Source: Branchiostoma floridae (Eukaryota; Chordata; Leptocardii; Amphioxiformes; Branchiostomatidae). From it: a stretch of DNA of 64,000 nt. Below, piece after piece: positions 44,535-55,420 of the stretch. The stretch spans positions 5,685,321 through 5,749,320 of the forward strand of contig NC_049997.1 of NCBI RefSeq assembly GCF_000003815.2, written 5' to 3'. The notes below the pieces were generated by a model. The model was given only the letters and a program-made list of their open reading frames with translations, did no database searches and was not told the origin of the DNA. Each line of letters begins with the position of its first letter. Position 1 is the stretch's first letter. Position numbers and translations under genes: made by a program.

Positions 44535-45570
44535 TATGGATGCCATCCACTTAGCACAGGAAGTTCAAGGGTAATTTTGCCTCTAACAGGTTTGCAAAGA
44601 TTTGATAATATTGGTAACATTTGATCAAGGAAAAATTGAGTTGCCGTAAATTTTTCTATTCTTTCCAGGACTTAATTTCTTGTTAGGTGGCAAAGGAGAC
44701 TTTTAGATTGTCATTGTTTCATGTTACGGTTGGTTATCAGTATTGATCCTAAAGAAGGTTACAGTGAACGTTGAACATTTGATCCGTGTATACATGTACT
44801 TTTGTGCTGGAAGAAAGTTAACAATTGTACTATGTGAACTGTTAGGGGCTGTAGTAAAAAGCATGTACATCATTCAAGACACATTCGATGTGAGATGAAA
44901 AATCACTACAGCAGGGGGCTAGTCCACTGGTAGTTATGTGTGTTCAACTTCCATACTCTTTCCTGAATGCTGTGTGCTAAGCAGAGAAAGTAGCATGTAC
45001 CATTTTAAAGTCTTTGGTATGACTCGGCCGGGAATCAAACTCACGACCTACCGAATGCAAGGCGAACACTCTACCCATGGCCACTAGGCCATTGCACTGG
45101 TGCTGTGAGATGACCTGGATCATAAAACCACAGAGAATATTTCAAGATTCACGAAAAAGTCATTAAATCTCTTTTGTTCTGTCTTTAACTTTTAGCTTCT
45201 GTATGGACAACTCCCATCTGTCATGCATGACCCCAGAGTCCATATATACCATTAACACTCTCCTCTCCCCACTTCATAAACAAATTTGCACCCTGACATG
45301 ACCCCACCCCCTGAGATTACTCTATTGTTCAAGGTGTTAAAAGTCAAGATTAGCATTCCTACACATGTTAATCCTGTCAATCCTGTACACAGCAGGGATC
45401 ATTGGATCATCTCACAAGAGGCCAATCTTTTGTCTTACTCCAAGAATGATGTGTGATGTTTGAATAGTAACTTCATTTGTCTTTTCACTGCCTTGAGGGC
45501 ATCTTTTGTTCTTGTCATCCCTTTTCTAAAGGAAACCTACAATTGGTCATGTAAATTTAGTAGCTTCTTT
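44535..45570. other. No gene; one tRNA-like SINE fragment
   Basis: At about 44985-45100 the minus strand has a B-box-like GGTCGTGAGTTTGATTCCCG and an A-box-like TGGCCATGGGTAGAGTGTTC region, a SINE fragment. The remainder is unique. Confidence 0.5.
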
Positions 45571-46265
45571 ATTATCATTATTCGTCTAATTTTCTTGGAG
45601 GTTGAGAAGAAATTAAAACCTGCACCAAAAAGCAGTTTACTCAAGCAACTAGATATGATTTTGGAAACATATGGTACGTCTGACCATTTCCAAAATAATT
45701 GAGTTAGTAACTGCTTTTTGGCTGTCTAACCTTCATCAACGGAAAACCTCCACATTTTGTGTATCCAGTACTTTAGTTTTGATGTACAGAATGTAACCGT
45801 TAGTTGACGTTAAATGATATGTTGTATATAGACATGCATGAAGATGTCTTTTGCATCCATTGTGTACTTGTGCAACAGTTTGGTGATAGAAAATTCCTTA
45901 ATAGAGACGAAACTATTATCATTATTTGTCACTAATTTTCCTAGGGGTTAAGAAGAAATTAAAACCTGCACCAAAAAGCAGTTTACTCAAGCAACTGGAC
46001 ATGATTTTGGAAACATATGCTATGGTACGTCTGACCATTTCCAAAATGATGAGTTAGTAACTGCTTTTTGGCTGTCAAACCTTCATCAATGTAAAGCCTC
46101 CACATTTTGTGTATCCAGCACTATAGTTTTGATGTACAGAATGTAACCGTTAGTTGACGTTAAATGATATGTTGTATATAGACATCCATGAAGATGTCTT
46201 TTGCATCCATTGTGTTAATAACTTGTTTGTGCGACAGTTTGGTGCTAGAAAATTCCTTAGATACC
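45571..46265. repeat. Tandem segment duplication, about 344-bp unit, two copies
   Basis: ATTATCATTATT starts at 45571 and 45915. Both units share GAAATTAAAACCTGCACC, AAAAAGCAGTTTACTCAAGC, GTACGTCTGACCATTTCC and AACCGTTAGTTGACGTTAAA, and end GAAAATTCCTTA. Substitutions are few. Unrelated to other repeats here. Confidence 0.93.
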
Positions 46266-46389
46266 AAACCTGGAACTCAGAATAACTTCAATAAGTCCTA
46301 TTGTTTTGTGTGTACAGATGCGTTTGTTGCACCTTATAGTACCCAGTGGCACATATACTGTGGGTCAGCAAGTTTTCTTCCTGTTTCTT

Positions 46390-46615
46390 TAGCAGGGTAT
46401 ATTTTTACAGGAAGAGGTTGCTTTAGCCTGTTCTCCTTTAAAGTGCTTGTAGAGGGTGTCTCAAACATGAGAACCCCATTTTATGCCCTTTCCAAAAGAA
46501 GGGTGCAGCCCAAACCAAGATGTCTTCCCAGGATTGAACTGGTGTCTCGCTAAGTGGGAACCAGGTGCTAAACTCTGAAACTGCTACCATTTGAGCCACA
46601 GGGACATCCCTGTGT
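46390..46615 (-). mobile_element. tRNA-derived SINE, antisense, copy 2 of 2
   Basis: It shares TATATTTTTACAGG, CCATTTTATGCCCTTTCC, AAACCAAGATG and GAGCCACAGGGACATCC with 10175-10415. The minus strand starts with a CCCTGTGGCTCAAATGGTAG A-box region. A 121-codon frame overlapping it is an artefact of the repeat. Confidence 0.65.
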
Positions 46616-47560
46616 GTATATAGATAGCTGATATAATAGACACTTCTTTCTTTTTACTGTCTGTACCCTTGCGATTAGCCTTCGGGCAGGAATTTGCAAA
46701 TAAGTAAATACATATATATACAGTTGTATAAGAGGTTGTCTTTATACAGCCTGACTTTGAATGAGAGCCCAATTGTCAAATTCTTTTTCTACAAAATGGT
46801 CATGTGTCTCGTAGAAGTAAAACACAATTTAGATTATTTGAAACTATTGTAGAATACCCCAATAGCATTTTAAGATTGTGGCTTTAATCTATTCAAACAT
46901 TGTCACATTTTAAATCAAATCATGCCAAAATTGCTATGATCCTATCATCAATTCTGGCTGTCTTTATATTCTACAAAAGCACTGAAGCACAAAACCTTCT
47001 ATTGTTTTGTTGTTGCTTTGTATGTAGCCTCTTGGTACTATTGTCTGTATAGCTATTAGTTGTTATTGGTTGCCATACATTGTACCCTGTGCGATTGTTG
47101 AGCAACAAAATTCATTCATTTATCAACTCCATTAGTTCCAAAGTACATGTACCTACTAAAAGTCCTGACAAAACGAGACCATATGTTACTCTAATTAGGG
47201 TCATTGTTTACATGATAATTATTGTTTTTTTGTTATTCATGAAGTGCTTAGTCTTTATGTAAATCGGTATCAATTTGGCCCAGAATTTAGTGTATTGATA
47301 TTCAAATGCTAGTGTGGGTTAATCAATTGAAGCCATATCAGTAACCCAACCTGTTTAGAAATAGCCAACACTAGTATTAGCGTAGAATATTGTTCATGAC
47401 TGTCTATTGTCACTATGTTAAATATACCATGTACTTGCAATTAGCCCTCGGGCACGAACTTGCAAATAAACTTATTCCAATTTATATCTGGGGTCAGGAT
47501 AGTTATAATCTCCAGGCAGATTTACCAGTGGCATAAGATAGTATCAAAAGCTGGCTAATT
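46616..47560 (+). other. No gene; three retroposon 3' ends
   Basis: TTGCGATTAGCCTTCGGGCA..TTGCAAATAAGTAAATA near 46670-46710 and a second copy near 47438-47470 share a 3' end. GTACCCTGTGCGATTGTTGAG followed by AACAAAATTCATTCATTT near 47082-47120 matches 8405-8460. Confidence 0.55.
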
Positions 47561-47791
47561 CCCCTGTCACATTATCCACGATCTTCAGGTGTATCGATCA
47601 TAAGATCGGCCGTATTTGAGATCGACAGAGGGTTGCGAGTATTTTTCACCTGAAAACCTTCCCAGTCACATATACTTTGTACCTTGTACAATTGTTGTGC
47701 AATAAAGTTATTATCATAATCATAAGCGAGGTTAGGGCGATTGCCGCAGAATCGTTGTCTGATCGATTTTTGCCAAATGTGACAGTATAAG
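47561..47791. mobile_element. MITE family D, interrupted by a retroposon tail
   Basis: CCTGTCACATTATCCACGAT at the left and GATTTTTGCCAAATGTGACAG at the right are inverted termini. Between them GTACCTTGTACAATTGTTGTG with CAATAAAGTTATTATCATAA (about 47680-47725) is a retroposon 3' end inserted later. Confidence 0.65.
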
Positions 47792-49184
47792 GAGTACAAC
47801 TGACGAAAGGGAGTATAAATCAGCTCTGGATCTGACTGTTGGTCAGGCTGGGACCTCGGGTTATTCGGAATACACAGTGTTGCATTTTGTCTACGTCATG
47901 CACACAGTGTCACGAGAAAATGCAACATGTACTTACAAGTGGTAAACTCTAGTGGGAGCTTCTACTCTATGTGACATTCTTTATCAAAGTGTGCAGTTAC
48001 TGCACACTAAGCCTTGTATATGCTATAGGTCTGAGACTAGGTGAGAGTAATTGTAAGGAAAAACACTTAACATTCTGTATCCCACCAGTCACATGATGGT
48101 CGGAGCATTTCTACAGTACTGACTCTCCAAGCAAGGATTAGGCTTGGGCTAGTTTTTAACATCTTTTTGATGTGTTTTTATCACAGCTTTCTATTTTGCC
48201 AGGTTTTCTTTTTGTCTGCCAGCCTAGAGGCATAAAGATTTTGAAAAATTAATGGGTCTTAGCATAGACGCTATATAACGTCCTTGGTCTTAGTAGCAAG
48301 TGTGCAGATGCTGACACGCTAGCGTACCAAATCCGTAGGTGTTTTTGGCACCTTTAGGCAGATTAGCCGTGAGGCTCGGTGGACGTCACTCCACCATCAT
48401 GGGGGCAGGGGCATGGCGAGTATCGAACTCAAGACCTACTGATTCTGATTCCAACGCTCTAGCCGTTGCGCCACACAGACACCTCTATAACATTAAGATA
48501 AAAGCTCCTTGAGAAAACCCAACAAAAGAGCAAGCCTGATAAAAATAAGAGGCTACCAGAGCTTAAACCTCTGCTTGGAGAGCATTTCTATAGCCCTCTC
48601 TAGTACAGACGCCTGTTTGTATTTCAAGCCCGTTGCAGTCTGTAACCCCTAAGTTGTTTAGAAGTAAGCAGTGCGTTCAGACATCCCATACCCCCTCAGA
48701 GAACAGTGTCACCCAAACTCCAACACAATTAACACTACACCTGACCGTATCCCCTGCCACCGTTCCATCTTCTAGGACACTCTTTTTAAAACTGCTCATC
48801 TGTACAGCTTTCTAATTGTGTGGAGAACTGAAGGCAACACAGACTATCAGTTAACTAGAACACCACAGTTTGCAAAGTGTGAAAGGTACATCTTGTCAAG
48901 CGTTCATTCGAATCCAACCCTTTGAAAGTTGCCCAACCGGAAACTGTTTGAAAGGAAGAGAAAGAGTTTAGATAGTTCAGAGAAAGTCAGTAAACGTAAC
49001 TGAGATGTGGATAGCCTCTTGTAAGGTGTTAATGTATGTTGTAGATGCTTGAAAGGGTAAACTTTAAGGTAAAGACTGAGAACCTCAGACTGAGCATAAA
49101 GCATGACCCTTTTTCTTTTACTTTCTTTCATGCAGGTTCCCATGTGTACCCTTCTTGACAAGTGTGTTGCGTTTTGGGCTACAC
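47792..49184. other. No gene; one tRNA-like SINE near 48340-48482
   Basis: On the minus strand TGGCGCAACGGCTAGAGCG (A box) and GGTCTTGAGTTCGATACTCG (B box) mark a SINE head ending near 48482. No supported coding sequence elsewhere. Confidence 0.6.
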
Positions 49185-49300
49185 CAATTTTATTTGTTGT
49201 TTCTAGGACTTTTTCAGAAAAAAACTGGATTGATCGGTCTGTCAGGAAAAAATTTTTAAGAAACTAATGCAAAAAGTCGGGGGTAGGAGAGATCGAGGGG
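49185..49300. mobile_element. Family F end fragment
   Basis: GGCTACACCAATTTTATTTG at the left, then TTGTTTCTAGGACTTTTTCAG and AAAAAGTCGGGGGTAGG, matching 55108-55206. The right terminus is missing. Confidence 0.65.
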
Positions 49301-49354
49301 CTTACTCAAGTTACAGTTGAACCCCCCAACCTCACAAAGATGAACACTCTATCC

Positions 49355-49641
49355 CAGGGTTCTAGCCATGGTTTGTCCTTCGTCCTTTGACAGAGTTTTG
49401 CCACTGGGAAGGACAAAAATGTTGCCCATTCTGCCCTCTGTGACAGACATATAAAGATCAAGCTGAGTCTACCAGAAAAATTTGCCCCTCAAAGTACAGG
49501 AAATAGCATTTCAGAGGCTACAGATTTTAAAAATTTCCCGGGGAACGTACCACCGGACTCCCCTAGTATCCTTGCATCTTCAACAGGATTTCCATTGAAA
49601 ATCCATTGGACGGAAAAAAATTCAGGCTGGCTAGAACACTG
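49355..49641. mobile_element. hAT-like MITE (family I, CTAGCCAGC subgroup), copy 4
   Basis: CAGGGTTCTAGCCATGG at the left and GGCTGGCTAGAACACTG at the right. The flanks CTCTATCC and CTCTAGCC agree at 7 of 8 positions, an 8-bp duplication. The interior has TTCGTCCTTTGACAGAGTTTTG-like and GGACGGAAAAAAATTCAGG. Confidence 0.85.
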
Positions 49642-49800
49642 CTCTAGCCACTAGGCCATAGTACCGATAACAGGTGTCTTCTGTCTACTGACCAGTCTCT
49701 TAACTTAATTCCACCTGTATTTACAGTACTATAAGCCCCAGTGGTGCTACCTTCTCCCATAGGAATGTGTTTCCATGTTGTTCAATGACAACAGTATAAA

Positions 49801-50905
49801 TAACGTAAGGTTACCAGTTTACGTGCAGGACCAGTTTACGGTCACTTATTGGCGGGTGCAGACTTCGAGGTGAATTGTAAAAAAGAAAATTCTCTTGAGC
49901 AGGAAAGAAGTAAGTCTATATCATCTATGTGTCTGTGTCTTATTTATCACATAAGTTTGCATCCAGCAAAGCACGTCTGAAAAGTCCGACAACAATTGTC
50001 CTTTACGCTTGAGTTCGCATAATTATCATAGCACTGTTACAGATGGCCCGGTTCTGATCGTAATTCTAGACGGCTATTTTCGTCCCCACTTTTAAAATCC
50101 TACAAACTCTTTATCAATTGAAATATCATCTCAAACCAAACCTGGAGTTCTTATCTCAAGAATCCATGGTAATTTTATGTATGTTATCCAAAGGAACTCT
50201 TATAAACTGCATATAAACACAAGGGACTGTCCTCGCCGAGCCGGTAGTTTTCGAACGCGCCATGTTGCATCACGTGACTTAGCTAGCGGCTTGCTGCACT
50301 GGAGGGCGAGAAACGGTCGCAAAGGGGCGCTGTTTGGGATAATTTATGTGGGGAGGGCACAGCGTGAGGAAGCCACATGTATACTGAACGCGTTTCAAGG
50401 CCAGTGCCTGTCTATACAAGTGATAACAACATCCAAATGCGTTGCCATTAGTATGAGTAGCATTGTGCAAGTTGTGGAACAGCATGGCGCTCTGAGTGGC
50501 GTTCTATAGGGGCAAAGATGACACCGGTACGTAATATAGCGGCGATGCGAAGTGCACGGCATGGCGTCGATGTAAACAAATGTCCATCGTGCTATCTCAG
50601 TGAACTACTTGGGGATCTTTTTATGGGAAATGGTCAGATATATGTCCTTTAGAAAAATAACCCCTGTGAGAAAACCAAACTGACCGTAAACTGGTCACCC
50701 TGGTAGGATTCTTGGCTGCAGACTTGTTTATTAAAGACGCTCGTACGGCGAGAAATCCTTAGAAGAAATATGATACCACACAGAGCTTGACGCAGACCGA
50801 CTTTGAGGTCTTCCAATGAAGGACAGCTTTTCACTTCCCGGCCTGCGCGTTTTCCATAAAATGGCATTATTAACAAATCGACCGTAAACTGGTAACCTTA
50901 CGTTA
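49801..50905. mobile_element. Foldback-like TIR element (family L)
   Basis: TAACGTAAGGTTACCAGTTT at the left and AAACTGGTAACCTTACGTTA at the right are perfectly inverted over 20 bases. ACCAGTTTACGGTC lies just inside the left end, and its inverse GACCGTAAACTGGT occurs at about 50682 and again at the right end. The interior is comparatively GC-rich with short unsupported frames. Flanking TA may be the target duplication. Confidence 0.82.
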
Positions 50906-51931
50906 CGTGGTAAACGGTGACCAGGCAACGCTCACTTATTATGTTCTCCAGCTTTGTGTAGGATGTTACAACAATTAGCCTGACTAAAATCGTGCTTCTA
51001 GCGGCCGGCCTTACAGTTGCCACCACCTCGGAGGGGGTCATTAACCCCAGTCAATTTGATATAATTCAGACACATTGATATGCAAATTCCACTTTTCGTT
51101 ACTTTGATTTTAAGTTGATCCACTGCCTGAATGTGTTATTATTGTTATTATTATTACCATTATTATATTAAGTTATCCTGAGTTATTTGTATTGTAAATA
51201 GTTGACACCTGACGTTTAGTTATGTAAGTTTGACCTTTGATTTCAATTTTGATTCAGTTGTGTTTTTGTGTTAATTTATGTTGGGGTCTCCCGGCCCACC
51301 AGGAGGTATTGAAAAACGCCAGAAGGCGATGTATTTTCCTGGATAAATAAATAAACTGAAACTGAACTGAATGATCAGCCAATTACAACAATGATCCAAG
51401 TGAACTTGTAAAGTCTGCATGTCAAACATAGTGAAAGTAGTAAAACACTTTAGTTCAAACTGTATATGTAGAAGAGTACATTTTACATAGGTGTGATTGG
51501 AAGAGCCCATTCTTTTATGGGGTGTTAAACTTAAAGAAATCCCCTCCTGCAAAAGGTTTATTTTTGTATTGGGAAGGGGAAGGAGTGCAATATGCTGCCA
51601 GTGAATTTGCTCCTGAGCCAGTCTGCCTTTCTAGATAATTTCAATTTTAAATTAGCATTATTTCTAATATGTGAACAGATAAGATAACTGTGACATCAGT
51701 TTGGTGGATCCCTACAAGAAATTTAAGTTTGCTTCAAGTTGGTTTTAATAGATAGAAGTCATTTTGTACCTACTTGTAGTAATACATGTATCATGTCTCA
51801 TATATCTTTTTAAATTATTTATAGGTGGCCATCAAATGCAGCAGAAAATTTAACCTTTACATTGCCGAGGTAGCTTTTTATGGTTAGGTTAAAGACAGTT
51901 AATTTGATTACCACTATTTTTTTCCCTACAG
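50906..51931 (+). other. No gene; one retroposon 3' end
   Basis: TTGGGGTCTCCCGGCCCACC through GATGTATTTTCCTGG and ATAAATAAATAAACTGAAAC near 51280-51370 looks like the 3' end of a non-LTR retroposon. The rest up to the exon is unique intron. Confidence 0.5.
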
Positions 51932-52042
51932 ATTACAGTAACAACCATTGGGTATGGAGACAAGACACCGCACACGTGGATCGGCAAGCTGATTGCGTCG
52001 TGCTTCTCTGTGTTCGCCATATCGTTCTTCGCTCTTCCTGCA
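51932..52042 (+). CDS. KCNQ1: KCNQ1-type channel, exon for selectivity filter and S6
   Basis: This exon encodes 37 residues: [16 protein letters not shown], then [27 protein letters not shown] is the potassium selectivity filter. The following helix is S6, the inner gate lining, with the PAG hinge completed by the next exon. It forms the ion path at the tetramer centre. Acceptor TTTTTTCCCTACAG|ATTACA and donor GCA|GTAAGT are both phase 0 and join 11036-11176 without frame change to give [16 protein letters not shown]. No key residue is missing, so the pore is predicted to be functional and potassium-selective. Confidence 0.97.
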
Positions 52043-52139
52043 GTAAGTATTTACGAACTGTTTGATGATTACACAAGGAAAAAAAAACAGTTTTCATGAA
52101 CCCTCTAAACACAACATGTAGCCTAACATACATGTATAT

Positions 52140-52489
52140 CAGGGCTCTAGCCAGCTCGACATATTTTTCCGTCAGCCAATTCCCATTGTCACTAAAACAC
52201 TATTCCAGGAGTTAGAGAGACTGAACTGAGACCTTGAAAAACGGGTTTTAATGAGATTAGCGTATGCGAAAGGGCACCGACACACATTGTCAACAATCAT
52301 CACAATAGCAAAACAAACAGTGTGTGGCTTTTACGGCCGTGGACGGCGTCCCCAAGCAGCCTGTAGCTTCCACCAAGGAGCTTTTATAATTATCAGATTT
52401 TTGTCCGTCGGATTGGTTTTAAAATTTTTCCGTCACACGCAGCAAATTTCCGTCAATTGACGGAAAAACGGACGCTGGCTAGAGCCCTG
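52140..52489. mobile_element. hAT-like MITE (family I, CTAGCCAGC subgroup), copy 5, young
   Basis: CAGGGCTCTAGCCAGC at the left and GCTGGCTAGAGCCCTG at the right are perfect over 16 bases. ATGTATAT flanks both sides (52132-52139 and 52490-52497), an exact 8-bp duplication as expected of hAT insertion. TTTTTCCGTCA and TTGACGGAAAAA recur inside. It lies within the 897-bp intron after the filter exon. Confidence 0.93.
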
Positions 52490-52939
52490 ATGTATATGCA
52501 CTCTTAACATCATAAGCCACATTGTATATTTTGTGCTACTGTAAGCATTTAGAATATACCAGTTGGTAAATGTACCTTGTTGGCATTAGGATAGTGTGCA
52601 AATAAAGTCCAATTTTTTATAAAGTACCAGAAAGTATTCACCATATGACATCAATCCATAATTCTTCCAGATACCCTAATTAACAATACCAGATGATAAA
52701 ACAAAAATAAAGGAAGGTGACGTACATGCTATCAAAAGCTTCTCAAGAATGTCTTGAACACTTGCTGGATATCTGAAGTGCCTATACATGTACCTCAAGA
52801 ATTACATACTGACTTTAATATCATAACGATCTTTTTACTTTCGTCGTTGTTTTTTTTTTAATGTACCTGAGTCTAAGGGTACCCTTGTGGAATTATGAGA
52901 GTTGATGTCTTGTCTGACATTTGAAATGTGTCCATGTAG

Positions 52940-53035
52940 GGTATCCTGGGATCAGGCTTTGCGCTGAAGGTCCAACAGAAACAGAGACAGAAACATTTCA
53001 ACAGACAGATACCAGCAGCAGCTACTCTCATCCAG
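52940..53035 (+). CDS. KCNQ1: KCNQ1-type channel, exon for S6 end and proximal helix A
   Basis: This exon encodes 32 residues: [20 protein letters not shown], then [12 protein letters not shown]. The first part finishes S6 and the gate. [14 protein letters not shown] is the basic start of cytoplasmic helix A, where phosphoinositide and calmodulin act in the family. The phrase FNRQIPAAA is, from memory, diagnostic of KCNQ1 rather than the neuronal KCNQ2-5 branch. Acceptor TCCATGTAG|GGTATC and donor CAG|GTATGG are phase 0. The last residues LIQ begin the IQ motif completed in the next exon. Confidence 0.96.
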
Positions 53036-53584
53036 GTATGGGCTTTGTATTCATACAGATAGCCTGATAACCAAACCCCAGCCCGATCTCAAGTATCTAT
53101 CGTGCAGGGGTCTGGCAGAATGACATAGGAACTCTTCTCAATTTTGCCCCTTCTAGTGGGCAAAAAACTCCACCAATAGAACAGTAGCAGGATCAGCAGG
53201 AGGTAATTACACCCTACCATGATTGGTTAAAGACCCCCAACTGTATTTTTTGAATCCATAACAGTGACCACTAAGTACCTGATTCGCTACTGTGATAGCC
53301 TGCTGAGCAACTGTGGTGTGTTGTAGCTGGCTACCTGTGGTGTGAGTGGTCATCAATCCTAGGTTCTCCTCCCTCTGATCAAGGGCCTTCGAGAACCTTT
53401 CTACAGCCATCCTGCCAGACCCCAACACGAAAGATATTTGAGGTTGGGGTATGGTATCCAGGCTATCATACAAACAACCTGGATTCTATAAGCTTCAGTC
53501 TGTATATGTTACAAAGCAGTATTGGTAAGGAGGTGAAGTCTGCCAACACTTGTTGTGTTCTTTTGTCTTGACTTCTGAGAAAAT

Positions 53585-53865
53585 GTCACTTCTTCGTGAT
53601 ATCAACAGCTATCTACCAACCAACACGTCCAGGACAAAAGACCTGAAGTTTTGCTGCAGTACCTAGGTCAGTGGCCAGGAGGCCTATACTCAGCCTTGAC
53701 CTTCCTCTTCTGAAGACCTACCCAAAAACCAAATATCATCACGATCTATTCACACGTTATGTTGACCACAAATATCCGGAAACACAAACAAGCAAACACA
53801 CACATCAACACACAAACAGACAGAAGAAAAACTATACCTCCATTTTTCATGGAGGTAAAAGGGCT
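53585..53865. mobile_element. Family E element end, copy 3
   Basis: TTTTGCTGCAGTACCTAGGTC, ACCTACCCAAAAACCAAATA, CCGGAAACACAAACA and CCTCCATTTTTCATGGAGGT follow the order of 18900-19130. The terminal palindrome CCTCCATTTTTCATGGAGG closes the element. Confidence 0.6.
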
Positions 53866-53995
53866 ACAAATAGTGACATACACAACTGATGGTTGTATTT
53901 GGATTAGGGTTAGATTTGATATTTGAGGATTTGTTTCAGTTTAACCTGTACCTGAACTTGGGAAGAAGATGATGATGAAGTTTTATTCCCCACAG

Positions 53996-54169
53996 TGCCT
54001 GTGGCGTTGCTACTGTGCGGAGCCAGGATTTGACTCGGAGGCTACGTGGAACATCCACCTTCGCCAGTTCCAGCAGAACAGAGCCAACCAGACCAGCTCT
54101 CGGGTCGGCCTCAACAAAAAGCCATCACTCCTGAAGAGGATCACATCCAGGACTAAGTTTGACTTCCAG
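53996..54169 (+). CDS. KCNQ1: KCNQ1-type channel, exon for IQ motif and linker
   Basis: This exon encodes 58 residues. CLWRCYCAEPGFDSEATWNI continues LIQ from the previous exon to give LIQCLWRCYCAE, the calmodulin-binding IQ region of helix A; SEATWNIHLR corresponds to the S-x-TW-x-I segment that follows in KCNQ1. After that the sequence is divergent and basic (KKPSLLKRITSRTKFDFQ), the start of the poorly conserved linker between helices A and B. Acceptor TTATTCCCCACAG|TGCCTG and donor CAG|GTAGGA are phase 0. RIT and SRT sites could be kinase targets, but this is not shown. Confidence 0.95.
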
Positions 54170-54235
54170 GTAGGACTCACTGCAAGGTATTGTTTATTTG
54201 TTTGTTTGTTTGTTCCAGTGTGTGTGCATGTAAGT

Positions 54236-54440
54236 TCCTGCTGGCCTGAATCCAAAGTTGGTCAGGTGTCAAGAAATGGTGTAACTGGAGACTTGCAGGA
54301 TGGGAAGGCTGGTTTGGCCAGGTTCCAAAGTTGGTGCCATAGGCTTGGTCTGTCCAATTGGCCAGGTGGTTGTTCAATGGTGCAACTGGAGACTTGCAGG
54401 ATGGGAAGGGTGGTTTGGTCAGGGTCCAAAGTTGGTCCCA
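54236..54440. repeat. Imperfect tandem duplication, about 118 bp
   Basis: CTGGAGACTTGCAGGATGGG, followed by AAG..TGGTTTGG, occurs near 54285 and 54387, with CCAAAGTTGGT repeated near 54251, 54326 and 54426. Intronic; the open frames across it are by-products. Confidence 0.8.
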
Positions 54441-54858
54441 CAGGCAGAATTCAGAGTTGCACAGGAAGACAGAAAAATTGAGAATTATCATCATGATACT
54501 CACAACTTACAAGAACTCTAGATATTCACAAAGGTCTGTTGTAAGCTAGCTCCCAAGCAGAATCCAACAGAAAATGTTTAACTTATAAATCTCAGAAATA
54601 CTATTTCCTGCATTCACAGGGCCAAATTTGGTGCACACAAGGCAATTTTACCTTTGTTACAAAAAGATGCCAGAAGTCCTGTTTGCTGTTTGAAAAAGGA
54701 CTTTATTTCAGTGCTTCAGTTTCAGTTCCACAGGTTTGTATAAATCTTTTTAGTGGTTATTCCAAAGTGTACTTCAATTGAGAAATACAGCACATTGTTA
54801 AGAGTACAGCATTTTTAATAAAAGATGCTGTATTTGTCTAATTTGCCCCTGTCTACAG

Positions 54859-54967
54859 CAATCCATCCTGAACAACATCCTGTCCAATGCAGTGACTGAG
54901 ACAGAGCAGAAGTCCAACAGTACGGAACAGAAACAAGACACGAGCGAGGGAGCGCCCGCACCCGGAG
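54859..54967 (+). CDS. KCNQ1: KCNQ1-type channel, cytoplasmic linker exon
   Basis: This exon encodes 36 residues plus one base: QSILNNILSNAVTETEQKSN, then STEQKQDTSEGAPAPG. It is a hydrophilic, low-complexity segment of the C-terminal linker, with no conserved domain. Acceptor GCCCCTGTCTACAG|CAATCC is strong. The donor taken here is GGAG|GTAACA (phase 1). The open frame continues beyond it, and a second donor CCTG|GTACAT at 55003 has the same phase, so a form 12 residues longer is possible. Identification rests on splice phase and position between clear KCNQ1 exons. Confidence 0.8.
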
Positions 54968-55017
54968 GTAACATTGTGGACTACAGCGAGTCTCCCAGGC
55001 CTGGTACATTGTACATT

Positions 55018-55420
55018 GGCCACACCAATTTTATTTTTTGCTTCCCGGAATTGCTTGTCCATTTTTTTTTTTTTTTCATTTTCAAAAAAAAATTTAAAAA
55101 ATGAAATCACAGAATTTTATTTGTTGTTTCTTGGATTTTTTCAGAAAAAAATTGGGTCCGTCGGAAATAAAATTTTAAAAAACTTTTCAAAAAGTCGGGG
55201 GTAGGAAAGATCAGACGGGAAAACCTAAACTTTCAACATTTAAGGGGGGGGGGGGGTCTGGTAGCAAAGTCCAAAGTTTGTAGAAAAACGATAAACGTAC
55301 CGTCCAAAATAGGCACATACAACTACTGGCCATCAATTTGAAAAATTTTTTTGTTTTTTTTCAAAGCAGAAAAAATAGGGTCAGGAAATCCGAGAAACAA
55401 CAAATAAAATTGGTGTGGCC
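55018..55420. mobile_element. Family F TIR element, copy near exon
   Basis: GGCCACACCAATTTTATTTT at the left and AAATAAAATTGGTGTGGCC at the right. It contains a second terminus-like TTTTATTTGTTGTTTCTTGG at about 55114 and a G-run (55243-55255). It starts 50 bp after the exon donor at 54968. Confidence 0.88.

Larger units (their letters stand above)
11177..51931 (+). other. KCNQ1: Very long KCNQ1 intron (40,755 bp) between S5 and filter exons
   Basis: Phase-0 intron with donor GTGAGT and acceptor TTTTTTCCCTACAG. It holds the LINE, the satellite and most of the MITEs listed here. No other host exon was recognised inside it. Its size comes mainly from unique AT-rich sequence plus roughly one third identifiable repeats, by eye. 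Confidence 0.85.

Noticed and set aside
46188-46553. 121-codon open frame
   Set aside because: It covers the end of the 344-bp duplication and a SINE; the frame is not present in the first duplicate.
50490-50600. CpG-rich segment that might be a promoter
   Set aside because: It lies inside the family L element, with no gene start following.
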